From the NCBI RefSeq assembly GCF_001412105.1, contig NZ_LKST01000003.1, positions 310,001 through 374,000 on the forward strand: a stretch of DNA of 64,000 nt, in the 5' to 3' direction. Below, one piece after another: positions 8,652 through 20,328 of the stretch. The position numbers were made by a program, and so were the translations under genes. Each line of letters starts with the position of its first letter. Positions within the stretch are counted from its first letter, which is position 1. Under the pieces are notes generated by a model that saw only the letters and a list, made by a program, of their open reading frames with translations, did no database searches and was not told where the DNA came from. This stretch comes from Corynebacterium oculi. Its GTDB lineage: Bacteria; Actinomycetota; Actinomycetes; Mycobacteriales; Mycobacteriaceae.

Positions 8652-9485
8652 CTGAGCGTTACAACTTTGGCCTTTAAAGGCGAGTTTCACCCGCCTTCAC
8701 TGGATCACGAATTCTTCCCGGGGCATGTGAACGAGAATGGCGATCCGGTAGGCCTGTGGCTGACCGGCTTTGCCAATGACTGGTTCGCGCTAGACCGTCT
8801 GATGTTCGTCCGCCTCCTGATGGCGGCAATCGTTGCACTCTTTTTCGTCATAGCCATGCGGAATCCCAAGTTGGTTCCGTCAGGGTTGCAGAACTTCGCG
8901 GAGATCTGCCTGGACTTCGTGCGGGTCCACATCGCCGAGGACATCCTGGGCAAGAAGGAGGGGCGTCGTTTCCTTCCCTTCATCGCCACGGTATTCTTCC
9001 TCGTCTTTGCGATGAACCTTCCTGCCATTATTCCGGGCCTTAATATCTCGCCCAACGCCCGCATCGGCATGCCGCTGGTGCTGGCGCTGGCGGGATATGT
9101 GGTGTTTATCTACGCGGGTGCGAAGCGCTACGGGTTCTTCAAGTTCGTGAAGTCCTCCGTGGTGATCCCGAACTTGCCTCCGCTCCTCCACGTACTGGTG
9201 GTGCCGATCGAGTTCTTCTCCACCTTTATCCTGCGTCCGGCCACGCTCACCATTCGTCTTATGGCGAATATGCTGGCCGGCCACATGATTCTGGTTCTGC
9301 TGTTCTCCGCCACGAACTTCTTCTTCTTCCAGTTCAATGGCTGGACGGCTATGTCCGCAGTGACCCTCGTTGCCGCCGTTGCGTTTACGCTCTTCGAGTT
9401 GCTGGTCATTTTCTTGCAGGCATACATTTTCGCCCTGCTCTCGGCCGTGTACATCGAATTGTCGTTGCATGCAGATGAACACTGA
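8652..9485 (+). CDS. atpB: ATP synthase Fo subunit a
   Basis: Membrane subunit forming the two proton half-channels against the c-ring. About 277 residues with five to six hydrophobic helices; the essential Arg is in ATLTIRLMANMLAGHM, matching the family RL..N..AG motif. The start is uncertain. GGGAGAGA at 8641-8648 points to the CTG at 8652 (MSVTTLAFKGEF). An upstream GTG at 8610 lies inside a hairpin without a ribosome binding site, and the TTG at 8667 is too far from the GGGAGAGA. First gene of the atpBEFHAGDC operon. Confidence 0.93.
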   Translation: MSVTTLAFKGEFHPPSLDHEFFPGHVNENGDPVGLWLTGFANDWFALDRLMFVRLLMAAIVALFFVIAMRNPKLVPSGLQNFAEICLDFVRVHIAEDILGKKEGRRFLPFIATVFFLVFAMNLPAIIPGLNISPNARIGMPLVLALAGYVVFIYAGAKRYGFFKFVKSSVVIPNLPPLLHVLVVPIEFFSTFILRPATLTIRLMANMLAGHMILVLLFSATNFFFFQFNGWTAMSAVTLVAAVAFTLFELLVIFLQAYIFALLSAVYIELSLHADEH

Positions 9486-9577
9486 TCCTTATCGTCCCGA
9501 TCAGGGACGGCCCTAACCCCACACACTTCTCGCTCGGCCGCAGAACTGCCTTGGATTCACGTCCTGGGGCCGGGTAA

Positions 9578-9841
<264 letters not shown>

Positions 9842-9874
9842 CAAGTCAGCCACGAAACGAAGGGTCCTTTACAG

Positions 9875-10447
9875 ATGACGGACGTATTAAGCGTTCTCGC
9901 GGCGGGAGAAGAGCGGGATCTGCCCCTTTCCACGGGCAACAATCCCATGCTGCCCATGCCGTATGACATCTTCTGGTCCGCCGTTTGCTTCCTTGTTGTC
10001 CTGGTGCTCTTCTGGAAGCTGGTTCTTCCTAAGTTCCAGGAGGTCCTGACCGAACGCGAGGACAGGATTCAAGGTGGAATCCAGCGCGCGGAGGCTGCAC
10101 AGGCTGAAGCTAAGGCGGCCCTAGAGAAGTACAACGCCCAGCTTTCCGACGCCCGTGCGGAGGCCGCGGAGATCCGCGAGCAGGCCCGCGAGCGCGGCAA
10201 GCAGATCGAGGCCGAGATGAAGGCCCAGGCGGCGGAGGAGTCCAACCGCATCATCGAGTCCGGTGAGAAGCAGCTTCAGGCTTCCCGCCAGCAGGTGATT
10301 ACCGAGCTGCGTCAGGAGATGGGCCAGAACTCCATCAACCTGGCAGAGAAGCTGCTCGGTGGCGAGCTGTCCGAGGCCACCAAGCGCTCGGGCACCATCG
10401 ACTCCTTCCTGGCGGATCTCGATTCCGTCGCCCCGGCAGGAAAGTGA
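9875..10447 (+). CDS. atpF: ATP synthase Fo subunit b
   Basis: Peripheral stalk subunit of 190 residues. A membrane helix at about 30-52 ([21 protein letters not shown]) is followed by a long charged coiled coil ([25 protein letters not shown] onward) that reaches F1 and the delta subunit. It is a single b subunit: the b' plus fused b-delta arrangement of mycobacteria is not seen here. The stop overlaps the atpH start (GTGA). Confidence 0.95.
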   Translation: MTDVLSVLAAGEERDLPLSTGNNPMLPMPYDIFWSAVCFLVVLVLFWKLVLPKFQEVLTEREDRIQGGIQRAEAAQAEAKAALEKYNAQLSDARAEAAEIREQARERGKQIEAEMKAQAAEESNRIIESGEKQLQASRQQVITELRQEMGQNSINLAEKLLGGELSEATKRSGTIDSFLADLDSVAPAGK

Positions 10448-11262
10448 GCGATATGCACGCAGCGAGCCGCAAAGCACTGGCAGAGGTAGCGCAGAGCCTG
10501 GACACCCAGATCGCGGGCTCCGTGGTCACGGCGGCCACCCTCGGCGCCGAGCTCTTTGATGCCGTCGAGTTCCTTGACGATCACCGCGGGCTGCGCGTGG
10601 CCGTGGCGGAGGCTTCCTCCACCGCCCAGCAGCGCCAGGGGCTCATTGCCGAAGTTTTTGAAGGCAAGGTATCCCCCGCCACGTTGACGGTGCTCAAGGA
10701 ATCCGCCGGTGCGCGCTGGTCCACCCCGCGTGAGTTCCGCACGGGCTTGGTGGTCTTGGGCCGCCGAGCGCTGCTGCGCGGCGCGGAGTTGGAGGGCACG
10801 CTGGAGCAGGTGGAGGGCGAGCTCTTTGAGCTCAGCCGCCTCCTGGAGCGCCACCCCGAGCTCACGCAGCTGCTGTCCGAGCGCGCCGTGGCGCGCTCCC
10901 GGCAGCGTGGTCTGCTGGCGAACGTGCTCTATGGAAAGGTGAGCAAGTACACCGAGGCGCTGGCGCTTCAGGTGATTGGCCGCCCGGAGAACAACCCCAT
11001 TGACGATATTGCGGCGTTGGCCGCCGAGGCCGCGCACCTGCGCGGACGCAAGGTGGCCAAGGTGACCTCGGCGGGGCCGCTGAGCGAGGAGCAGAAGCAG
11101 GCGCTTGCCCAGAAACTGGGGCGCATTTACGGAGCGGAGATGGATGTGTTTACCGAGGTGGATGAGTCCCTCCTCGGTGGCATGACGATCCGCGTGGGTG
11201 ATGAGCGCATTGATGGCTCTACCGCCGGTAAGATCCGTAGGCTCCGCGCCCAGCTGGCCTAG
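10444..11262 (+). CDS. atpH: ATP synthase F1 subunit delta
   Basis: Connects the b stalk to the top of the alpha/beta hexamer (OSCP-type). It has 272 residues, longer than the roughly 180 of E. coli delta and in the corynebacterial range. The C-terminal signature [20 protein letters not shown] and [21 protein letters not shown] are typical. The GTG at 10444 overlaps the atpF stop; an ATG nine bases later is an alternative start. Confidence 0.95.
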   Translation: MSDMHAASRKALAEVAQSLDTQIAGSVVTAATLGAELFDAVEFLDDHRGLRVAVAEASSTAQQRQGLIAEVFEGKVSPATLTVLKESAGARWSTPREFRTGLVVLGRRALLRGAELEGTLEQVEGELFELSRLLERHPELTQLLSERAVARSRQRGLLANVLYGKVSKYTEALALQVIGRPENNPIDDIAALAAEAAHLRGRKVAKVTSAGPLSEEQKQALAQKLGRIYGAEMDVFTEVDESLLGGMTIRVGDERIDGSTAGKIRRLRAQLA

Positions 11263-11312
11263 GACCAGAGAAAATTGACGATTTGCACGATTCAACCGAG
11301 AGCAGGAAGAAC

Positions 11313-12953
11313 ATGGCGGAGCTGACGATCTCCTCCGATGAGATTCGTAGCGCGATAGCGAACTACACCTCGAGCTTCTCCGCGGAGGCCTCCCGTGAGG
11401 AGGTCGGCGTGGTCATTTCCACGGCTGATGGCATTGCCCAGGTTTCGGGTCTGCCTTCCGCAATGACCAACGAGCTGCTTGAGTTCCCCGGCGGCGTGAT
11501 TGGCGTCGCACAGAACCTGGAGACCGATTCCATCGGCGTGGTGGTTCTGGGTAACTTCGAGTCCCTCAAGGAGGGCGACGAGGTCACGAGGACCGGCGAG
11601 GTCCTGTCCATTCCGGTCGGTGACGAGTTCCTCGGCCGCGTAATTAACCCCCTGGGCCACCCCATTGACGGCCTCGGCGCGATCAACGCCGAGGAGAACC
11701 GCGTGCTGGAGTTGCAGGCCCCCACGGTGTTGCAGCGTCAGCCCGTGGAGGAGCCCATGCAGACCGGCATCAAGGCCATCGACGCCATGACGCCGATCGG
11801 CCGTGGTCAGCGCCAGCTGATCATTGGTGACCGTAAGACGGGTAAGACGGCCGTCTGCATCGACACCATCTTGAACCAGAAGGCCAACTGGGAGTCCGGC
11901 GACAAGAACAAGCAGGTGCGCTGCATCTACGTGGCCGTGGGCCAGAAGGGCTCCACGATCGCCGCGGTGCGCCGCACCCTGGAGGAAAAGGGTGCCCTGG
12001 AGTACACCACCATCGTGGCCGCTCCGGCCTCCGATGCCGCGGGCTTCAAGTGGCTGGCCCCCTTCGCCGGTGCGGCCCTGGGCCAGCACTGGATGTACCA
12101 GGGCAATCACGTCCTGGTGATTTACGATGATCTGACCAAGCAGGCCGAGGCCTACCGCGCGATCTCCCTGCTGCTGCGCCGTCCCCCGGGACGCGAGGCC
12201 TACCCCGGTGACGTGTTCTACCTGCACTCCCGCCTGCTGGAGCGCGCCGCCAAGCTGTCGGATGACATGGGTGCGGGTTCCATGACGGCCTTGCCGATCA
12301 TCGAGACGAAGGCGAACGACGTGTCCGCCTTCATTCCCACCAACGTGATCTCTATTACGGACGGCCAGGTGTTCCTGGAGTCCGACCTGTTTAACCAGGG
12401 TGTGCGCCCGGCTATTAACGTCGGTGTGTCCGTGTCCCGCGTGGGTGGCGCGGCGCAGACCAAGGGCATGAAGAAGGTTGCCGGCTCGCTGCGTCTGGAT
12501 CTCGCCGCGTACCGCGACCTGGAGGCCTTTGCTACCTTCGCCTCCGATCTCGATGCTGCGTCCAAGGCGCAGCTTGAGCGCGGCCAGCGCCTGGTGGAAC
12601 TGCTGAAGCAGCCGGAGAGCTCCCCGCAGCCGGTGGAGTACCAGATGGTGTCCATCTGGTTGGCAGGCGAGGGCGTGTTCGACGTGGTTCCGGTGGCCGA
12701 TGTCCGCCGCTTCGAGGCGGAGTTGCAGGAGTACCTGCACGCTAACGCCCCGCAGGTCTTTGAGCAGATCGACGGCGGCCCGGCGCTGAGCGACGAGTCC
12801 AAGCAGGCGCTGCTCGCGGCGTCGCAGGACTTCACGGCTTCCTTCCGCACCAGCGATGGCACCCCCGTGATTAACGAACCCGAGGTGGACGCCCTGGCTG
12901 CTTCCGAGGTGAAGAAGAACCAGCTCAACGTCTCCCGTGCTAAGACGGCCTAA
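11313..12953 (+). CDS. atpA: ATP synthase F1 subunit alpha
   Basis: Non-catalytic nucleotide-binding subunit of F1, 546 residues. Walker A is GDRKTGKTA (about 172-180), and the region contains [40 protein letters not shown] and [13 protein letters not shown]. The ATG at 11313 has AGCAGGAAGA just upstream; an in-frame TTG at 11283 has none. The C-terminal tail after about residue 500 is charged and extends past the E. coli length, as in other actinobacteria. Confidence 0.98.
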   Translation: MAELTISSDEIRSAIANYTSSFSAEASREEVGVVISTADGIAQVSGLPSAMTNELLEFPGGVIGVAQNLETDSIGVVVLGNFESLKEGDEVTRTGEVLSIPVGDEFLGRVINPLGHPIDGLGAINAEENRVLELQAPTVLQRQPVEEPMQTGIKAIDAMTPIGRGQRQLIIGDRKTGKTAVCIDTILNQKANWESGDKNKQVRCIYVAVGQKGSTIAAVRRTLEEKGALEYTTIVAAPASDAAGFKWLAPFAGAALGQHWMYQGNHVLVIYDDLTKQAEAYRAISLLLRRPPGREAYPGDVFYLHSRLLERAAKLSDDMGAGSMTALPIIETKANDVSAFIPTNVISITDGQVFLESDLFNQGVRPAINVGVSVSRVGGAAQTKGMKKVAGSLRLDLAAYRDLEAFATFASDLDAASKAQLERGQRLVELLKQPESSPQPVEYQMVSIWLAGEGVFDVVPVADVRRFEAELQEYLHANAPQVFEQIDGGPALSDESKQALLAASQDFTASFRTSDGTPVINEPEVDALAASEVKKNQLNVSRAKTA

Positions 12954-13014
12954 GTAGCGGAGATGATTCCGAATACCATGACCGTCATCAAGCAAGAAGG
13001 GAGGAGGGCATTCC

Positions 13015-15431
<2,417 letters not shown>

Positions 15432-15438
15432 GAGAGTC

Positions 15439-15810
15439 ATGGCTGCCATCACCGTAGAATTGGTCTCCGTGGAGGAGAAGCTGTGGCACGGCGAGGCCAG
15501 CATTGTCACCGCCGAGACCACCGAGGGTGAGATCGGCGTGCTCCCCGGCCACGAGCCTATGCTCGGCCAGCTGGTCGAGAACGGCGTGGTCACCATTCGT
15601 CCCGTGGACGGCGATCGTCTCGTGGCCGCCGTCCAGGGTGGTTTCCTGTCCGTGTCGGCGGAGAAGGTGATCATCCTTGCCGATTACGCCGTGTGGGCCA
15701 CCGACGTGGACGTGGCCGCCGCGCAGGCGGATCTGGGTTCGCAGGATGACCTGGTGCGAAGCCGCGCCGATGCTGCGTTGAAGGCACAGCGTCGTTTAGC
15801 GCAGGCATAG
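15439..15810 (+). CDS. atpC: ATP synthase F1 subunit epsilon
   Basis: Rotor subunit that couples gamma to the c-ring and can inhibit ATP hydrolysis. It has 123 residues: the beta-sandwich domain ([30 protein letters not shown]) followed by a C-terminal helical part shorter than in E. coli, as is usual in corynebacteria. Last gene of the atp operon; a strong terminator follows 16 bases after the stop. Confidence 0.96.
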   Translation: MAAITVELVSVEEKLWHGEASIVTAETTEGEIGVLPGHEPMLGQLVENGVVTIRPVDGDRLVAAVQGGFLSVSAEKVIILADYAVWATDVDVAAAQADLGSQDDLVRSRADAALKAQRRLAQA

Positions 15811-15825
15811 TCTGCTCTCTTGCTC

Positions 15826-15863
15826 AAAGCCCTCCCGCGGGTTCGCCCGGGGGAGGGCTTTTT
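15826..15863 (+). terminator. Rho-independent terminator of the atp operon
   Basis: An 11-bp stem AAAGCCCTCCC/GGGAGGGCTTT (15826-15836 with 15851-15861), GC-rich at its base pairs nearest the loop and followed by a T run. Confidence 0.92.
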
Positions 15864-15869
15864 AGTACA
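15864..15869 (+). promoter_or_regulatory. Candidate -10 box for the DUF2550-nucS genes
   Basis: TACAAT immediately after the atp terminator and about 50 nt before the GTG at 15921. Confidence 0.4.
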
Positions 15870-15920
15870 ATTCCTCTCAACATCATGGCCGGATAGCGGG
15901 TGAAAAGAGGTGCGTGCCGC

Positions 15921-16385
15921 GTGAGTGACATCGCCGTGTGGTTGGTGGTCATCCTGCTGGGCGGTGTCTTGGGGCTGGCGGCGTGGCGGTTTTTTGCCCT
16001 GCGCTCCCGGGGCACCACGGTGGTGTTGCGCCCCCTTCCGGCCTCCGGCACGCATGGCTGGCGGCACGGGTTGGTGCGCTATGAGGGGGAGGAACTGCGT
16101 TATTACAAGCTGCGTTCGCTTGCTCCCGTGGCTGATGTGATTTTTGATCGTCAAGCCTTGAGCCTTGCCTCGCATCGCGATTTGAGCGCGCGCGAGGCTT
16201 CTTTTATGGCCGAGGGCAGCCGAGTCGTGGTGCTCAAGCACGGCAGGGAGGCGTGGGAGATCGCGGTGGATACCCGCACGGAGATGGCCCTGCGGGCGTG
16301 GCTGGAATCGGCCCCGGACGTGCGCCAGGAGCGCCCGAACTACCGGGTGCTTAAGCGCCGGATTACCCAGCTGCGGCGTCGCTAG
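15921..16385 (+). CDS. DUF2550 family single-pass membrane protein
   Basis: 154 residues with one N-terminal membrane helix (about 5-25, IAVWLVVILLGGVLGLAAWRF), then a soluble domain with GWRHGLVRYEGEELRYYKLRSL. This matches the actinobacterial DUF2550 family whose gene regularly follows atpC, as I remember for M. tuberculosis Rv1312. The function is unknown. The GTG at 15921 has AAAAGAGGT eight bases upstream; the start at 15900 does not. Confidence 0.85.
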   Translation: MSDIAVWLVVILLGGVLGLAAWRFFALRSRGTTVVLRPLPASGTHGWRHGLVRYEGEELRYYKLRSLAPVADVIFDRQALSLASHRDLSAREASFMAEGSRVVVLKHGREAWEIAVDTRTEMALRAWLESAPDVRQERPNYRVLKRRITQLRRR

Positions 16386-16395
16386 TCTGCTCGGA

Positions 16396-16401
16396 TAGGG
16401 T
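16396..16401 (+). promoter_or_regulatory. -10 box of nucS (leaderless)
   Basis: TAGGGT six bases before the ATG at 16408, inside the 22-bp gap after the DUF2550 gene. Confidence 0.5.
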
Positions 16402-16407
16402 GGGTTC

Positions 16408-17100
16408 ATGCGTTTGGTTATCGCCCATTGCTCGGTGGATTACGTCGGCCGCCTGGAGGCCCACCTGCCCCTGGCAGATCGGTTGTTGTTGGTCAAGGCC
16501 GATGGTTCGGTGAGCGTTCATGCCGATGATCGCGCCTATAAGCCGCTGAATTGGATGACCCCGCCGTGCACGCTGAGCGATCTTGCTCTTGAGGGTGAGG
16601 ACGGTGAGGAGACGGGGGCCCGGCTGTGGATTGTGGAAAATTCCAAGGGGGAGCAGCTGCGGATCACCATTGAGGCCATTCACCATGAGGCTTCCTTTGA
16701 CCTGGGGGAGGACCCCGGTCTGGTCAAGGACGGGGTGGAGGCGCACTTGCAGGAACTCCTGGCAGAGAATATTGACACCCTGGGCGAGGGGTACAGCCTT
16801 ATTCGCCGGGAATACCCCACGGCGATCGGCCCCGTGGATATTTTGTGTCGGGATGCCCAGCAGGCCACGGTGGCGGTGGAGATTAAGCGTCGCGGCGGGA
16901 TCGATGGCGTGGAGCAGCTCACCCGGTATCTGGAGCTGCTCAACCGGGATTCCCTCCTGGCTCCCGTGCGGGGGGTGTTTGCGGCGCAGGAGATCAAGCC
17001 ACAGGCGCGCACCCTGGCGGAGGATCGCGGCATCCGGTGCGTGGTGCTGGATTATCAGGAACTGCGCGGCATCGAGAGCGCTGAGCTGCGGCTGTTCTGA
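16408..17100 (+). CDS. nucS: Mismatch-specific endonuclease NucS (EndoMS)
   Basis: Actinobacterial replacement for MutS/MutL: cuts both strands at mismatches, working with the replication clamp. It has 230 residues, an N-terminal DNA-binding/dimer domain and a C-terminal RecB-like nuclease. The metal-site residues D144 (in GPVDILCRD), E158 and K160 (in AVEIKRRG) are present with the same mutual spacing as D160/E174/K176 of the Pyrococcus enzyme. The last residues, ELRLF, match the clamp-binding tail. The next gene overlaps by one base. Confidence 0.96.
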   Translation: MRLVIAHCSVDYVGRLEAHLPLADRLLLVKADGSVSVHADDRAYKPLNWMTPPCTLSDLALEGEDGEETGARLWIVENSKGEQLRITIEAIHHEASFDLGEDPGLVKDGVEAHLQELLAENIDTLGEGYSLIRREYPTAIGPVDILCRDAQQATVAVEIKRRGGIDGVEQLTRYLELLNRDSLLAPVRGVFAAQEIKPQARTLAEDRGIRCVVLDYQELRGIESAELRLF

Positions 17101-17357
17101 TGGCTAAGCGGCGCTCCCGTCGAGGCACCCCACGCCACTACGGCCCTCGCCCGCTGGGGGCGGTGTGGGACACGGTGAGCATCGGGGGATACATGATGCG
17201 CCCGATCACGGCGGAACGCGCGCTCAAGGAGTATCGCTGCCCCGGCTGCCACCAGATCATTCCGGTGCGCATGGCGCACGTGGTGGCCTGGCCGATCGAC
17301 GGGGGCGCCGAGGAGCGCCGCCATTGGCATCGCTTTTGCTTCGAGCGGTTGAGGTAA
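17100..17357 (+). CDS. Small basic Cys/His protein translated with nucS
   Basis: 85 residues with a basic N terminus ([15 protein letters not shown]), a CPGC knuckle, conserved-looking His residues and a C-terminal HWHRFCFERL, giving a C-x2-C ... H-x2-C zinc-site candidate reminiscent of small HNH-like or zinc-ribbon folds. It overlaps the nucS stop by one base (TGATG), so the two are co-translated. Similar actinobacterial proteins are often labelled ATP/GTP-binding, but I see no P-loop. The role is unknown; the coupling suggests DNA repair. Confidence 0.8.
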   Translation: MAKRRSRRGTPRHYGPRPLGAVWDTVSIGGYMMRPITAERALKEYRCPGCHQIIPVRMAHVVAWPIDGGAEERRHWHRFCFERLR

Positions 17358-17421
17358 GCGGCGGAAATGGGTGGCTGAGGCGTCCATCTGCCCGCGGCCA
17401 ATCCGCCTCAACCGGCGCGAG

Positions 17422-17427
17422 TAGAGT
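17422..17427 (+). promoter_or_regulatory. -10 box of the thiamine-binding-type gene (leaderless)
   Basis: TAGAGT seven bases before the ATG at 17435. Confidence 0.5.
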
Positions 17428-17434
17428 GGGCCGC

Positions 17435-17767
17435 ATGATCGTAGCCTTTTCTGTGGCCCCCACGCAGACCCCCGGACGCGAGGCGGAAATGGCCGATGCG
17501 GTAGCACAGGCGGTGGCGGTGGTGCGGGCCTCGGGTTTACCCAATGAGACCAACGCCATGTTCACCCTGATCGAGGGGGAATGGGACGAGGTGATGGCGG
17601 TGGTCAAGGAGGCTTCCGAGGCGGTTCTGGCGGTGTCTCCGAGGGTATCTTTGGTGCTCAAGGCGGATATTCGCCCCGGTTACCGCAATCAGCTGCGCGG
17701 CAAGGTGGAATCGGTGGAGAAGCGGTTGAAGGAAAGAAAAGAGGAGCATTATGACGGCACCCGATAG
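17435..17767 (+). CDS. MTH1187/YkoF-type thiamine-binding protein
   Basis: 110 residues. The N terminus MIVAFSVAPTQTPGREAEMADAVAQ matches the MTH1187 (DUF77) family of small ferredoxin-like proteins that bind thiamine-type ligands. The segment SLVLKADIRPG is the usual second half. A Lys/Glu-rich tail extends past the domain and overlaps the next gene by 17 bases. Ligand binding is inferred from the family only. Confidence 0.8.
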   Translation: MIVAFSVAPTQTPGREAEMADAVAQAVAVVRASGLPNETNAMFTLIEGEWDEVMAVVKEASEAVLAVSPRVSLVLKADIRPGYRNQLRGKVESVEKRLKERKEEHYDGTR

Positions 17768-18611
17768 GTTTATGTACGGAGCGGTGGATCTTAGCCAGGT
17801 GCAGGCCGCCGCCCAGGCGCGCGAGACGCCGGCGGGGGAGGTGCCGGCGCTCACGGAGGTGAGCGCCGCGAACCTGGAGGCGGCGGTATTGCAGCGCTCC
17901 GCCCAGGTGCCGGTGGTGGTGCTGGTGGGAACGCCGCGCAGCCCGGAATCGGAGCAGCTCAAGGTGGATCTGGAAGCCTTAGCGCAGGAGGCTCAGCGGG
18001 CCTTCCTCGTGGGTTACGTTGACGCGGATCGTGCGCCGGAGGTAGCGCAGGTCTTTGGCGTGCAGGTGCTGCCCACCGTGGTAGCCGTTGCGGCCGGGCG
18101 CCCGGTGACCTCGTTTGAGGGCGGGCAGCCCAGGGAGGCGCTCGCGCAATGGGCAAACGCGCTGGTGGCGCAGCTGGGTGGCCAGCTTTCCGGCCTGCCG
18201 CAGGAGGAGGCCGAGGCCCCGGAGGAGCAGGGCGGCCTGAGCGAGCTGGACTACGCTATCGCCGTGGCCGCCCAGGGGCATGACGAGCAGGCCGGGCAGC
18301 TCTTCGAGGCGCTGGCCCGGGATCCGCAGGATACCCGCGCCGCCGCCTACCTCGCGCTGTTCCGGCGGATTCAGAGGCGGCGCGAGGTGATCGAGGCGGA
18401 GGGGGACGCCGTGGCGGACACCCTGGCGCGGGCCGATGCGCAGGCGTGGGCCGGAAACATCGAGGAGGCCTTTGACCTCGCCCTCGGGCTGCTGGGAGCC
18501 GGGGCCAAGGAGCAGGGCAAGGAACACCTGCTGGAACTCTTCCGGCTGTGCGATCCGGCCGATCCCGCCGTGGCGGCCGCGCGAACCCGCCTGGCCAGCG
18601 CGCTCTTTTAG
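17751..18611 (+). CDS. Thioredoxin-fold/TPR co-chaperone (CnoX/YbbN-like)
   Basis: 286 residues: an N-terminal thioredoxin-fold domain (about 45-145, with VLPTVVAVAAGRPVTSFEGGQP) and a C-terminal helical TPR-like region (from about 165, LDYAIAVAAQGHDEQAGQLFEALARDP). E. coli CnoX has the same architecture and holds clients for GroEL and DnaK. The CxxC active site is absent: the loop reads VGTPRSPESEQ, so no thiol redox chemistry is expected there. It overlaps the preceding gene by 17 bases. Confidence 0.85.
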   Translation: MTAPDRFMYGAVDLSQVQAAAQARETPAGEVPALTEVSAANLEAAVLQRSAQVPVVVLVGTPRSPESEQLKVDLEALAQEAQRAFLVGYVDADRAPEVAQVFGVQVLPTVVAVAAGRPVTSFEGGQPREALAQWANALVAQLGGQLSGLPQEEAEAPEEQGGLSELDYAIAVAAQGHDEQAGQLFEALARDPQDTRAAAYLALFRRIQRRREVIEAEGDAVADTLARADAQAWAGNIEEAFDLALGLLGAGAKEQGKEHLLELFRLCDPADPAVAAARTRLASALF

Positions 18612-18621
18612 GGGGAAACGG

Positions 18622-18634
18622 GGCGTCGATAAGC
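18622..18634 (+). repeat. Copy 2 of the dispersed 13-bp motif GGCGTCGATAAGC
   Basis: Intergenic copy, 57 bases upstream of the GTG of the ABC ATPase gene. Other exact copies are at 5427-5439, 31012-31024, 45726-45738 and, inverted, 32841-32853. Confidence 0.6.
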
Positions 18635-18677
18635 AGTACCGAGCCAAGCCCGCGCCCGCCTGCGGCGCAACCTGTGC

Positions 18678-18683
18678 CAAAAT
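18678..18683 (+). promoter_or_regulatory. -10 box of the ABC ATPase gene (leaderless)
   Basis: CAAAAT seven bases before the GTG at 18691. It departs from the consensus in its first base but has the spacing seen for other leaderless genes in this window. Confidence 0.4.
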
Positions 18684-18690
18684 GGTGCCT

Positions 18691-19515
18691 GTGAATGAAC
18701 AACGCCAGGACTTGTTGATTGATTTCCGGGACGTATCCGTGATCCGGGGCGGCACGACGATCCTTGGCCCGGTGACGTGGCAGATGGGCCTGGGGGAGCG
18801 CTGGGTGATCGTGGGCCCCAACGGCGCGGGCAAGACCACGCTGGTCAATATCGCCTCCGCCGGGGAGTACCCCTCCCGGGGGCAGGTGACGATCCTGGGG
18901 GAGCGGCTGGGGCGCACCGATCTGTGCGACCTCCGCACCGCCATCGGCATCTCCTCCTCGGCGTTGGCCCACCGTATTCCCGGCGAGGAAAAGGTGGGTG
19001 ACCTGGTGGTATCGGCGGGATACGCCGTGCTGGGCCGCTGGCGCGAGCAGTATGATGAACAGGACTTTGAGCGCGCCCACGAGATTCTGGAGCAGGTGGG
19101 GGCCATGCACCTCATCGAGCGCCGCTGGGGCACCCTCTCCGAAGGGGAGCGCAAGCGCGTGCTTCTGGCCCGCGCGCTCATGATCGATCCCGAGATCCTG
19201 GTTCTCGATGAACCCACCGCAGCGATGGATCTCGGCGGGCGCGAGGATCTGGTGGCGCACCTGAGCGAGCTGGCGGAGGACCCCGCCTCCCCGGCCACGG
19301 TGATGATTACGCACCACGTGGAGGAGATCCCGCAGGGCTTTACCCACGCCATGCTTCTCGACGAAGGCGCGGTGGTCGCCCAGGGGCCCATCGGCGAGGT
19401 GCTCACCAGCGAGAACCTGACCAAGACGTTCCACCAGTCCATCGAACTCACCGAGGTCGAGGGCCGCTATTTTGCCCGCCGAACGCGCCGGGGAGGTTCC
19501 CACCGCCACGCCTGA
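18691..19515 (+). CDS. ABC transporter ATP-binding protein (lone)
   Basis: 274-residue ABC ATPase. Walker A is GPNGAGKTT (about 42-50), the signature is LSEGERKRVLLARAL (from about 149), Walker B is EILVLDEPTAAMDLGG and the switch His is in MITHHVEEIP. No permease or binding protein is adjacent, and the Glu of LSEGE replaces the usual Gly of LSGGQ. Its sequence resembles the PhrA/ModF-like class of stand-alone ATPases, so the substrate is not predictable. The GTG at 18691 was chosen by promoter spacing; an ATG at 18682 is the alternative. Confidence 0.88.
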   Translation: MNEQRQDLLIDFRDVSVIRGGTTILGPVTWQMGLGERWVIVGPNGAGKTTLVNIASAGEYPSRGQVTILGERLGRTDLCDLRTAIGISSSALAHRIPGEEKVGDLVVSAGYAVLGRWREQYDEQDFERAHEILEQVGAMHLIERRWGTLSEGERKRVLLARALMIDPEILVLDEPTAAMDLGGREDLVAHLSELAEDPASPATVMITHHVEEIPQGFTHAMLLDEGAVVAQGPIGEVLTSENLTKTFHQSIELTEVEGRYFARRTRRGGSHRHA

Positions 19516-19555
19516 TACACCTTGTTTCCCGCTTCCCCGAAAAAGAAAGACCAGC

Positions 19556-20323
19556 ATGGATGAACCGGCGCTGCTCTCCGCCACGGTGCTCCTGGTGCGC
19601 GATGGTGCCCAGGGCCTTGAGGTGTGGGTGCAGGAGCGCGTGTCCACCATGCCGGACTATCCGGGCATGACGGTCTTTCCCGGCGGGCGGGTGGACGCGC
19701 GGGACCGCGGCGGGGATCGGGATGTGTGGGCGGGTAGCTCGGCGGAGAACGCCGCCCGGATTCTGGGGACTAATGCCCACGCCGCGCATGGGTTGGTCTT
19801 TGCGGCGGTGCGCGAACTCTTTGAGGAAACCGGCACCCTCCTGGCCGTGCACCCCAACGGCAATACGGTGGCGGATGCCTCCCCGTATCACGAGGAGCGC
19901 TTGGCCCTGGAATCGCACCGCCGTTCCCTAACAGACGTCCTTGCCACCAATGACCTGCGCGTTCACGCGGGCCTTTTGCACCCCTGGGCCCGCTGGGTGG
20001 GCACCTCGGAGCAGGGCAGGGTCTTTGATACCTTTTCCTTCCTGGCGGTACGGCCAGTGGGGCAGGAACCCGATGGTGCCTCGCCGGAGACGGATTCCGC
20101 GGGGTGGTTTTCTCCCCGGCTGCTCATCGAGGGGTGGCGGCACGGCCTGGTGCGGCTGGTGATCCCCACCTGGGCGCAACTCATGCGGCTCTCCCGGTGC
20201 GCCACGGTGGTGGAGGCCGTGGCGGAGGCGGAGGGCTCGGACATGACCCCGGTGGTGGGCTCGCCCCGGCACGATCCCCGGTACCGCGAGTTCTATTCCA
20301 CCCCCTTTCACGAGCGGATCTAG
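19556..20323 (+). CDS. NUDIX hydrolase
   Basis: 255 residues. The catalytic helix AAVRELFEETGTLL carries the REx2EExG part of the Nudix box, but the Gly-rich start (FPGGRVDARD) is separated from it by an insert of about 35 residues. This is the arrangement of NUDT19/NUDT7-like enzymes, which in eukaryotes cleave CoA derivatives; that substrate is only a suggestion here. The ATG at 19556 follows AAAAGAAAGACC. The next gene starts five bases after the stop. Confidence 0.88.
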   Translation: MDEPALLSATVLLVRDGAQGLEVWVQERVSTMPDYPGMTVFPGGRVDARDRGGDRDVWAGSSAENAARILGTNAHAAHGLVFAAVRELFEETGTLLAVHPNGNTVADASPYHEERLALESHRRSLTDVLATNDLRVHAGLLHPWARWVGTSEQGRVFDTFSFLAVRPVGQEPDGASPETDSAGWFSPRLLIEGWRHGLVRLVIPTWAQLMRLSRCATVVEAVAEAEGSDMTPVVGSPRHDPRYREFYSTPFHERI

Positions 20324-20328
20324 GCCCC

